Shown here: positions 1 through 6,157 of the stretch, one piece after another | How the letters are laid out: every line of letters begins with the position of its first letter | How positions within the stretch are numbered: the stretch's first letter is position 1 | Assembly: GCA_013331415.1 (NCBI GenBank) | Contig: DUGL01000061.1 | Span: 776 to 9,278 of the forward strand | DNA: 8,503 nt | DNA from: Methanoregulaceae archaeon | Lineage (GTDB): Archaea > Halobacteriota > Methanomicrobia > Methanomicrobiales > Methanospirillaceae | Direction of reading: 5' to 3' | Notes under the pieces: model-generated | Databases searched by the model: none | Told to the model about the DNA's origin: nothing | Seen by the model: only the letters and a program-made list of their open reading frames with translations | Translations under genes and position numbers: made by a program

Positions 1-2964
1 GTCTTCCACCCGCTCGTGCTCTACTACCGGACCACGGACGAATGGCGGGAAAGCAGTGACGGTATCGGGAGCAGCGAGCTCGGCTGGTCGCTGGTCCTCC
101 CCGAGATGTACGGGATGGCAGGGATGATCCCGGTGGCGAGCGCCATGCAGGAGGGGCCAAAAGGCCCGGACCATGCCTGGCACCAGCCCATCGCGGAGCG
201 GGTTGCCACGCTCTCCCGGCGAGTGCTGGCCTGGGTCCGTCTCCGGAAGATCCCCAACCACGAGAAACGGGTCGCGTTCATCCTGAACAGCTCCCCCTGT
301 GCATCAGTCGAGGCGAATGTCGGGGCTGCCGCTCACCTGGACGCGCTCGAGAGCGTTGTCCGAATCCTCCGCAACCTCCGCGACCAGGGGTACCGGGTCG
401 ATGTCCCGGAGAGCGGCGACGCACTCGCCCGGGAGATCCTTGAAAAAAGGGCGGTGAACGAGTTCCGGTGGACCACGGTCGAGGATATCGTCAGGCGCGG
501 AGGAGCCCTGGGGCTGGTGGATAGCCCCACGTACGAGGGCTGGTTCGACGAGCTCGACCCCGGCCTCCGGGCGCAGATGATCAGATCCTGGGGAGCGCCA
601 CCCGGAGCGGAGCTGGACGGGGTACCCCCGGCGATGGTGCACAACGGCTCGATCGTGGTTAGCGGGCTCCCTTTCGGGAACGTGGTGGTCTGCACCCAGC
701 CCAAGCGGGGCTGCGCCGGGTCGCGGTGCGACGGGCAGGTCTGCCGGATCCTGCACGACCCCGCCCTCCCCCCGCCGCACCACTACCTCGCGGCCTACCG
801 CTACCTGGAGCGGGTGTTTCGCGCCGATGTGATCATCCATGTCGGGACCCACGGAACCCTGGAGTTCCTCCCCGGCAAATCTGCCGCCCTCTCCGGGAGC
901 TGCCTCCCGGACGCCGTCATCGGCTCCCTGCCGTTCCTGTACATCTACAACTCGGACAACCCCTCGGAGGGCACGATTGCGAAACGGCGCGGTTCGGCGG
1001 TCATAGTCGACCACATGCAGACGGTCATGGCCCCGACCGGCACGTACGGGGTGCTCCAGGAGCTCGAAGACCGGGTCAGCGAGTACCGCAAGTACCGGGA
1101 TAGCGACCAGGCGAAGGCCCACGCGCTCGAACACCAGATCACCGATCTCGTGCGTTCCGCCAACCTTGGAAACGATCTCGCCCTCTCCGGACCCGATGCA
1201 GGGTTCGACGAGGTCCTTTACGGGATCCACCGCGTCCTCTCCGGTATTACCGCCACCCGCATCCCGGAGGGGATGCACATCTTCGGGAGCGTACCGGAGG
1301 GAGAACGGCGTGCCCGGTTCATCGCCACCACACTCAATTACGACGGGAGCGTGCATACCCTCCTGTCCGGGTTGATGGGCCTCGACAGCAGGATCTCGGA
1401 ATCCGAGACCGCGCTCATCCGGGTGCTCGACCGGTATGCAGAAGACCTCGTCGGCCGGATCCTTTCCGGGACCGACTCCGGGGATGCTGCCGGGCAGGTT
1501 CTCGGCGATCGGCTCGTGGCCCGTGACCCGGAAGGCCTGGCATCGTTTGCCGGCCGTGTCCGGGACCTTGCCGTGCGGATGGCATCATCAGATGAGATCG
1601 GGAGCCTGGCAAACGGGATGGCCGGCGGCTACATCCCGCCTGGTCCTTCCGGGCTCATCTCGCGGGGGAAGACCGAGATCCTGCCCACCGGCAGGAACTT
1701 CTACTCGCTCGACCCCCGGGCGGTGCCGACCCCTGCAGCCTGGACAGTCGGGAGCAGGCTCGCGGATCTCACCATCGGAAAGTATTGGGATGAGCACAGG
1801 GAGTACCCCGAGAACGTGGCCATGCTCTGGATGGCCTCCGACATCATGTGGGCGGACGGGGAGCAGTTCGCCCAGATCCTCGCCCTGATCGGGGTCGAAC
1901 CGGTCTGGGAGCACGGCCGGCTGAAGAGCTTCCGGGTCATCCCGCCCGGGGAGCTGGGACGGCCGCGGATCGATGTGACCGTGCGGGTCAGCGGGATCCT
2001 CAGGGACTGCTTCTCCCCGTGCATCGAGCTCCTCGATGATGCCATCGCGGCTGTTGCCGCACTGGACGAGCCGGAGACGGTCAACTATCTCCGGAAACAT
2101 TCCGGGCCCGGCGAGGAGACCCCCCGCATCTTCGGGGCCCCGAAGGGGACCTACGGGATGGGGGTGAACCTTGCGGTCTATGCATCTGCATGGGAGGAGG
2201 TGCAGGATCTCGCGGATGTCTTCATCTACTGGAACGGGTTCGCATACGGGCGGGGACGATTCGGCGTGGAGGCACGGGCAGCCTTCGTCTCGCGCTTACA
2301 GAGCGTGGACCTTACCTTCAACAAGACTGCAACCGACGAATACGACCTGCTCGGGTGCTGCTGCTACTTCGGTTCGCACGGCGGTCTCACGGCTGCTGCC
2401 CGGAGCGTCTCCGGCCGGAAGGTGGAGGCTTACTACGGTGATACCCGGAACGTGAACCAGGCCGAGGTCCGGACCCTTGCCGAGGAGATCCGGCGGGTGG
2501 TGCGGACCAAGCTGCTCAACCCCCAGTGGATTGAAGGGCTGAAGGCCCACGGGTACACCGGGGCGAGCGAGATTGCCCGACGGGCAGGCCGGGTCTATGG
2601 CTGGGACGCGACCACGGGCGAGGTCGATGACTGGATCTTCGACGGGATCGCCCGGACCTTCTTCCTCGATGACGAGAACCGGGAGTTCTTCCGGGAGCAC
2701 AACATCTGGGCGATGGAGGAGATGGGGAGGCGGCTCCTCGAGGCCCATGAACGGGGGCTCTGGGTGGCAGATGAAGAGGCCCTCAGCGGCCTGCGCGAGG
2801 CCTACCTGGCCATCGAGGGAGACCTCGAGGCAGAGCTCGGCGAAGTAACGGGTCGGCTCCAGGGTGGGGGGATCGATGTCATCACCTCAGGTGAGATCGC
2901 GGGATGGCGAGAAACCATGGAGCAGGCCGGGGTGCACACGAGGAACCGAAAACCGGCGGGCTGA
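1..2964 (+). CDS. cobN: CobN/BchH-family metal chelatase large subunit (5' partial)
   Basis: The reading frame is open from the first base, so the gene starts upstream; about 987 residues are visible, while CobN proteins usually have about 1,200-1,300, so roughly the N-terminal fifth is missing. The GTG at 16 is an internal codon, not a start. Recognisable family blocks are HVGTHGTLEFLPGK (window codons 280-293), the FLYIYNSDNPSEGTIAKRR region after it, and a C-terminal block ending CCCYFGSHGG (codons 786-795). CobN/BchH subunits bind the tetrapyrrole and, with an AAA+ ATPase pair (CobST or BchID/ChlID), insert Co2+ or Mg2+ using ATP. Methanogens are thought to insert cobalt early with a small CbiX/CbiK-type chelatase, so the real substrate of this archaeal homologue is uncertain. 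Four cysteines (C231, C238, C243, C248) precede the HVGTHG motif and may bind a metal or cluster. The gene converges on the metal transporter operon. Family assignment is secure; cobalt specificity is not. Confidence 0.93.
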   Translation, partial: VFHPLVLYYRTTDEWRESSDGIGSSELGWSLVLPEMYGMAGMIPVASAMQEGPKGPDHAWHQPIAERVATLSRRVLAWVRLRKIPNHEKRVAFILNSSPCASVEANVGAAAHLDALESVVRILRNLRDQGYRVDVPESGDALAREILEKRAVNEFRWTTVEDIVRRGGALGLVDSPTYEGWFDELDPGLRAQMIRSWGAPPGAELDGVPPAMVHNGSIVVSGLPFGNVVVCTQPKRGCAGSRCDGQVCRILHDPALPPPHHYLAAYRYLERVFRADVIIHVGTHGTLEFLPGKSAALSGSCLPDAVIGSLPFLYIYNSDNPSEGTIAKRRGSAVIVDHMQTVMAPTGTYGVLQELEDRVSEYRKYRDSDQAKAHALEHQITDLVRSANLGNDLALSGPDAGFDEVLYGIHRVLSGITATRIPEGMHIFGSVPEGERRARFIATTLNYDGSVHTLLSGLMGLDSRISESETALIRVLDRYAEDLVGRILSGTDSGDAAGQVLGDRLVARDPEGLASFAGRVRDLAVRMASSDEIGSLANGMAGGYIPPGPSGLISRGKTEILPTGRNFYSLDPRAVPTPAAWTVGSRLADLTIGKYWDEHREYPENVAMLWMASDIMWADGEQFAQILALIGVEPVWEHGRLKSFRVIPPGELGRPRIDVTVRVSGILRDCFSPCIELLDDAIAAVAALDEPETVNYLRKHSGPGEETPRIFGAPKGTYGMGVNLAVYASAWEEVQDLADVFIYWNGFAYGRGRFGVEARAAFVSRLQSVDLTFNKTATDEYDLLGCCCYFGSHGGLTAAARSVSGRKVEAYYGDTRNVNQAEVRTLAEEIRRVVRTKLLNPQWIEGLKAHGYTGASEIARRAGRVYGWDATTGEVDDWIFDGIARTFFLDDENREFFREHNIWAMEEMGRRLLEAHERGLWVADEEALSGLREAYLAIEGDLEAELGEVTGRLQGGGIDVITSGEIAGWRETMEQAGVHTRNRKPAG

Positions 2965-2992
2965 CAATCCTGAAAACAAGGGACAGGGGGGA

Positions 2993-3970
2993 TTATCTCC
3001 TCCGGCCCATGCCAAAGAGGAGACAGCCGCCGATGAGTCCCATGACGCCGAGGAGACCAGGGAGGGATGCACGGGTTGGCGTTGGGAGTGTTGTCGGTTG
3101 GGATGTTTCAGGCATCACCAGACCTTTGTTGTACCGCAGCACGTCCGGGAGTGTGTCCACGCCGGGTATCGATTTCGGGAAATTGGTGAAGATGACCCGT
3201 TCTGCCGGGATTCCTGCCCTGGTGTTCAGGTGCTCCTCGATCCCTTTTGCAAGTTCGCCGGACTGCATATTCTCGATCACGTACCGCACATCGCGGTACT
3301 TCGCCGTATCGTTCCGGATGTCATCCACAATCTTCACCGGGGTGTATTTCCCTCCCTCGTAGAACTCCGGGCCAAAGATAGTCACTACGGAAAGGCCGAG
3401 CCAGTTTTCAGCGGCATCCCGCTGCCAGACCATGACCACGACGTCCTGCCCGGCTATCAGGGAGCGCTCTTCGTGCGTGAGGTCGGCGGCATCGATCTGT
3501 GCGAGATATGCAATCAACCGGGCCTCATAGAAGCTCTGATTTTCAGGATCTGCTGCGATCAGCCAGCCGGCAACTTCGGTGGAGAGGGCTTTTGCACCCT
3601 GCGGGGTGTTCCAGGTCATGGCAGGATTCTTCAGGGTCACCCAGGCGACCGTGCCGTAGTTGTTGGCATCCATGAACCTGGTGACGAACGGCATCACGTA
3701 CTCTTTGTCGACCGAACCATTGTGGGCTACGAAGAGATCAGCATCTTTGATGAAGTCCCTCTGCATCTGGATACGGTTGGGGATGATGTCAGCCTGCATG
3801 TGCGGGCAGATTGTCGGATCTGCGATATAGATGGCCTGCACCTTTTCACCGCCGATGTACTGGATCGGGTCCCAGAGGACCGTCGTGGTGGATATAACGG
3901 TCAGTGCATGCACACTGGGTATTACGAGAATAATAAACAGAAGGCAAGAGATGAGACGAATTTTTTCCAT
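2993..3970 (-). CDS. Metal ABC transporter substrate-binding protein, TroA/ZnuA-like, C-terminally anchored
   Basis: This 325-residue extracytoplasmic protein is the last gene of the transporter operon and should capture the metal or metal complex for the permease. A signal peptide is clear (basic MEKIR, hydrophobic stretch, likely cleavage after VHA, residue 22). The TroA-like fold is indicated by FIKDADLFVAHNG (73-85), by DPENQSFYEARLIAYL (141-156) and by the LSVVTIFGPE region (193-202). A Thr/Pro-rich linker (about 292-302) leads to a hydrophobic segment beginning LPGLLG and ending in RRR, resembling archaeal PGF-CTERM-type sorting or anchor tails. There is no lipobox. The His residues usual in zinc/manganese members appear replaced: DPH reads DPT (T53, with H57 nearby), NPHxW reads NPAMTW, and the later His position reads WQRDA (Q183). 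Substrate is therefore open. The ATG is 25 bases after the permease stop and has no Shine-Dalgarno, but a promoter-like element lies 26 bases upstream. Confidence 0.88.
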   Translation of the reverse strand: MEKIRLISCLLFIILVIPSVHALTVISTTTVLWDPIQYIGGEKVQAIYIADPTICPHMQADIIPNRIQMQRDFIKDADLFVAHNGSVDKEYVMPFVTRFMDANNYGTVAWVTLKNPAMTWNTPQGAKALSTEVAGWLIAADPENQSFYEARLIAYLAQIDAADLTHEERSLIAGQDVVVMVWQRDAAENWLGLSVVTIFGPEFYEGGKYTPVKIVDDIRNDTAKYRDVRYVIENMQSGELAKGIEEHLNTRAGIPAERVIFTNFPKSIPGVDTLPDVLRYNKGLVMPETSQPTTLPTPTRASLPGLLGVMGLIGGCLLFGMGRRR

Positions 3971-3992
3971 AGAACAATATTTTATGACAAAA

Positions 3993-4007
3993 TGTTTAAG
4001 ATTTTCG
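3993..4007 (-). promoter_or_regulatory. Possible internal promoter (BRE/TATA-like) for the substrate-binding protein gene
   Basis: On the minus strand CGAAAAT (a BRE-like purine-rich run) is followed by CTTAAACA, centred about 26 bases before the ATG of the binding protein gene. It overlaps the permease stop codon. The 25-base spacer to the ATG is AT-rich and carries no Shine-Dalgarno. This would give a leaderless transcript and extra binding protein relative to the membrane components. Prediction only. Confidence 0.4.
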
Positions 4008-4826
4008 AATTGTTACCCGCCTCTTTGGTGACAGGAAGACGGCTCCGATGAAAACGATCGAGAAGAGGACTGCAGTCAGGGGAGCGACCGGGAGAGAGTA
4101 TTCGAGGCCGGCAAGGGCACCGGAGACGCTGATGGTCGCGGCTACGACCGGTGCCACCACGAACATCGAGCTCAGCCGGTAGCAGAACTGGAGGGCGATG
4201 GCCGCCGGGGTGACAAGCCAGACATAGATGAGGAGGCCGCCGATAATCGGCAGGCACAGGGCAACCACAAGGGCGATGACAAAGAGCATGGCATAGTAGA
4301 CCGGTTTCACCCGGATCCCCACCGATTCTGCGATCCTCCTGTTGAAGATGATTCCGGTGATCTCCTTGTAGAGGACAACCACAAAGACGACTGCCACCAC
4401 GCTGATGAGTGCAAGGTAGGTGATCTCCTCGCTGTAGAGCGAGATGACATCGCCAAAGAGGAGTCCCATTGCCGAGAATCCGCGCCCCAGGGTCTGCATG
4501 TAGGCGATGAAGAAGATGGCCACGGCCATGCTGATCCCAAAGAGGAGACCGAGTGCCGTATCCGGGGAGACCCGGGCCTTGTCAGACAGGGGTCCAATCA
4601 GGAAGGCCACGAGAACCCCTGCGATTATCGCGGTGACGGTAGCATTCACGGAGAGAAACATCCCCACTGCAGCTCCTGCGAAAGCCGCGTGGGCCATGGT
4701 GAAGCCGATTGAGGAGATCTGCACCTGGGTGATGATCACCCCGAGGATGGCACAGGCAATCGATGCAAAGAGCATGGCCTCCACCGCATGACAGATGATC
4801 GTATTCCCGATGAGGAACTCAAGCAT
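3996..4826 (-). CDS. Metal ABC transporter permease, ZnuB/TroC-like (ABC-3 family)
   Basis: This integral membrane protein forms the channel of the metal importer. From the chosen start (MLEFLIGN) it has 276 residues, a normal length for the family, with about eight or nine hydrophobic segments. Family landmarks are the MAHAAFAG block (44-51, usual SHA..G), LLFGD (122-126), the cytoplasmic RRIAESVGI loop (163-171) and the LPIIGGLLIYVWLVTPAAIA segment (192-211). The frame stays open up to 4910, but that longer start would run 92 bases into the ATPase gene and add a non-hydrophobic tail absent from the family. The ATG at 4826 overlaps the ATPase stop within ATGCTTGA, a typical translational-coupling arrangement, and GGGAG lies about 11 bases upstream. 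It ends in a basic cytoplasmic tail (SPKRRVTIRKS). Transported ion cannot be read from the permease. Confidence 0.93.
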   Translation of the reverse strand: MLEFLIGNTIICHAVEAMLFASIACAILGVIITQVQISSIGFTMAHAAFAGAAVGMFLSVNATVTAIIAGVLVAFLIGPLSDKARVSPDTALGLLFGISMAVAIFFIAYMQTLGRGFSAMGLLFGDVISLYSEEITYLALISVVAVVFVVVLYKEITGIIFNRRIAESVGIRVKPVYYAMLFVIALVVALCLPIIGGLLIYVWLVTPAAIALQFCYRLSSMFVVAPVVAATISVSGALAGLEYSLPVAPLTAVLFSIVFIGAVFLSPKRRVTIRKS

Positions 4827-5568
4827 CCCGAGGTACACTCCCGGCATTCCTGATGACCTGACCGACCTCTGCCGGATGGCATTCCCGGTCAAGGGAGATC
4901 TTCCCGTCATGCATCACGACCACCCGGACGGGGCGGTCAGGGAGATCATCAAAGGCATGTGAGACAATCACGACGGTTATCCCGGACCCGACCAGTTGGG
5001 CGAGGAGTGCATTGATAGACTCGCGGGCGAACATGTCCAGGTTTGAGAAGGGTTCATCAAGCAGGAGCACCTCGGGATTTCGGGCAAGGTTCTGGGCAAG
5101 GAGCACTTTCTGCTGCTGTCCACCGGAGAGCTGCCCGATGGGACGGGTTGCGATGTTCTGGATACCGAGGAGCTGCAGGGCTTTTTCCACAGCTTCATAA
5201 TCCTCCCTCCCGGGTTTCCGGAAGAGGCCGATCATCCCGAACCGGCCCATCAGGACAACCTCTTCCACGGTGAACGGGGTAAGCGGGTCGAAGGTAAAGT
5301 TCTGGAGGAGGTAGCCGACCCGGCAGCGGACATGGACCCCGTCGCCCCGTACATTCTGGCCGCAGACTACGGCAGTCCCATGGGTGATAGGGAGCATCCC
5401 GTTGATGGTCTCAAGGAGCGTGGTCTTCCCGGCGCCGTTCGGGCCTCCGATCACGACGAACTCGCCTTTTCCGATGGAGAGAGAGATATCGGCCAGGGTG
5501 GGGCGGTCCGCCCCCTCATAGGCGGTATAGATATTCTCGAGCCTGATAACCGGGTCTGATACCGTCAT
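4819..5568 (-). CDS. Metal ABC transporter ATP-binding protein, ZnuC/TroB-like
   Basis: This 249-residue cytoplasmic ATPase powers the importer. All ABC motifs are intact: Walker A GPNGAGKTT (42-50), Q-loop glutamine at 89 (LLQN), signature LSGGQ (147-151), Walker B VLLLDEP with D171/E172, D-loop SNLD (175-178) and the switch histidine H204 (VSHAFDD). The order ATPase, permease, binding protein and the sequence character place it in the zinc/manganese/iron (ABC-3 class) group rather than the Ecf/Cbi cobalt group or the peptide/nickel group. The start is the ATG six bases after the stop of the FmdE-like gene, with no strong Shine-Dalgarno, so its translation is probably coupled to that gene. 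Its 3' end overlaps the permease start by eight bases. Function as a transporter ATPase is certain; the ion is not. Confidence 0.95.
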   Translation of the reverse strand: MTVSDPVIRLENIYTAYEGADRPTLADISLSIGKGEFVVIGGPNGAGKTTLLETINGMLPITHGTAVVCGQNVRGDGVHVRCRVGYLLQNFTFDPLTPFTVEEVVLMGRFGMIGLFRKPGREDYEAVEKALQLLGIQNIATRPIGQLSGGQQQKVLLAQNLARNPEVLLLDEPFSNLDMFARESINALLAQLVGSGITVVIVSHAFDDLPDRPVRVVVMHDGKISLDRECHPAEVGQVIRNAGSVPRDA

Positions 5569-5574
5569 GGTTCT

Positions 5575-6018
5575 TCAGGAGGAGGAAACGGTGAAGAGCT
5601 CATCGTCGCGCTGGTAGTACATCGATTCGGCCACAGCCTCAATGGCAGCCTCGTAGTCACCATCCCTTCCCGGGAGCTGGATGGGATGTGGCGTTAGGGT
5701 AATCCGTTTCCCATCGACAGCGAAGGTGCAGATCAGGTTCTCAGAGGGAACTATCTCGATATTCCGTTTTCCCAGCGTACACCCGCTCCCGAGCTGCACA
5801 CCGTCTGCGAGGCAGGACTGGGGCGGAACGCCGGAGCAGCGGACCTCTGCCTTCATCCGGAACGGGTCATCGCAGAAGTTCCCGCGCACGTACTTCCCAA
5901 TCCGGTACCCGAGAACGATGTAGGGGCCCAGGTGCCCATGGAACGCGGCAAGGTCGGCAAGGGAAAAGTTGCTCGTGATATTATAGTATTTACAATGTGA
6001 ATGAGTATGAGCATCCAT
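5575..6018 (-). CDS. FmdE-family (formylmethanofuran dehydrogenase subunit E-like) metal-binding protein with His-rich N-terminus
   Basis: This 147-residue protein is the first gene of the transporter operon. The FmdE domain is recognised from FHGHLGPYIVLGYRIGKY (26-43) followed by RCSGVPPQSCLADGVQ (60-75) and SGCTLGKRNIEI (78-89), giving conserved C61, C69, D72 and C80. Family members were named from a gene in the molybdenum formylmethanofuran dehydrogenase operon, but many are standalone and bind zinc. The N-terminus is MDAHTHSHCK, an alternating His run with a cysteine, which looks like a metal-binding tail. I chose the ATG at 6018: an upstream TTG at 6042 is in frame, but it lies within the promoter, and an AT-rich TATA-like element sits about 26 bases upstream of the ATG, which suits a leaderless transcript. 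Being only six bases ahead of the ATPase, it probably stores, senses or passes on the imported metal in the cytosol. That role is inferred; an enzymatic role is not excluded. Confidence 0.88.
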   Translation of the reverse strand: MDAHTHSHCKYYNITSNFSLADLAAFHGHLGPYIVLGYRIGKYVRGNFCDDPFRMKAEVRCSGVPPQSCLADGVQLGSGCTLGKRNIEIVPSENLICTFAVDGKRITLTPHPIQLPGRDGDYEAAIEAVAESMYYQRDDELFTVSSS

Positions 6019-6033
6019 ACAATAGAGTATGGA
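6014..6033. repeat. Perfect inverted repeat TCCATAC-N6-GTATGGA at the operon start
   Basis: Two perfect 7-base arms separated by six bases span the predicted start site and first codon of the FmdE-like gene, exactly where a repressor would block transcription. A further GTATG at 6005-6009 gives three half-sites (6005, 6016, 6027) spaced 11 bases apart, about one helical turn. A metal-responsive regulator is plausible but not identified. Confidence 0.55.
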
Positions 6034-6040
6034 GAATGAC

Positions 6041-6054
6041 AATTAATAATTAAT
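6041..6054 (-). promoter_or_regulatory. TATA-like promoter element of the FmdE/ABC transporter operon
   Basis: An AT-only run reading ATTAATTATTAATT on the minus strand lies about 26 bases upstream of the ATG at 6018. Archaeal TATA boxes sit about 26 bases before the transcription start, so the transcript would begin at or next to the ATG. No Shine-Dalgarno precedes the ATG, which agrees with leaderless translation. Confidence 0.55.
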
Positions 6055-6066
6055 CAATCAGAATTC

Positions 6067-6100
6067 GTATTCACTATATACCATATCGTACAATGAATAC
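6067..6100. repeat. Inverted repeat GTATTCA-N20-TGAATAC flanking the methyltransferase TATA box
   Basis: Perfect 7-base arms at 6067-6073 and 6094-6100 enclose the TATA box at 6074-6081 and end just before the predicted transcription start. The arms share the pattern GTATNNA/TNNATAC with the repeat at 6014-6033, suggesting one regulator may act on both divergent promoters. Confidence 0.5.
6074..6081 (+). promoter_or_regulatory. TATA box of the methyltransferase gene
   Basis: CTATATAC is a good match to archaeal TATA boxes. A start about 26 bases downstream would fall near 6103, at the edge of an eight-G tract (6104-6111), giving a leader of about 55 bases that contains a Shine-Dalgarno. This contrasts with the leaderless arrangement of the divergent operon. 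Confidence 0.55.
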
Positions 6101-6143
6101 AGAGGGGGGGGCGTTCGGATGATAACAGAGAGCTTTCCAACGG

Positions 6144-6150
6144 GGAGGAG
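6144..6150 (+). promoter_or_regulatory. Shine-Dalgarno site of the methyltransferase gene
   Basis: GGAGGAG, followed by ATGAT, matches the archaeal 16S rRNA 3' end, with seven bases between it and the ATG at 6158. It decides the start: the ATG at 6151 is out of frame with the gene. Confidence 0.75.
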
Positions 6151-6157
6151 ATGATTC

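Noticed and set aside
304..1356. 350-residue minus-strand open frame inside cobN
   Set aside because: The plus-strand frame carries conserved CobN motifs over the same bases; the antisense translation is Arg/Pro/Gly/Val-rich with no family features.
2864..4051. 395-residue plus-strand open frame over the binding-protein gene
   Set aside because: It is antisense to a clear TroA-like gene with signal peptide and anchor, overlaps the end of cobN, and its translation shows no recognisable domain. High GC content makes long shadow frames common here.
4827..4910. Longer permease start extending to 4910
   Set aside because: It would overlap the ATPase gene by 92 bases and add a basic, non-hydrophobic tail. 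The ATG at 4826 gives the usual length and an ATGCTTGA overlap typical of coupled genes.
6005..6033. NikR operator assignment based on GTATGA
   Set aside because: The half-site matches the bacterial NikR half-site, but the required partner at N16 is absent; only the half-site cluster is reported.
6019..6042. TTG start at 6042 for the FmdE-like gene, adding MSFSILYC
   Set aside because: It has no ribosome binding site and would place the start within the TATA-like region and operator. The ATG at 6018 lies 26 bases from the TATA-like element.
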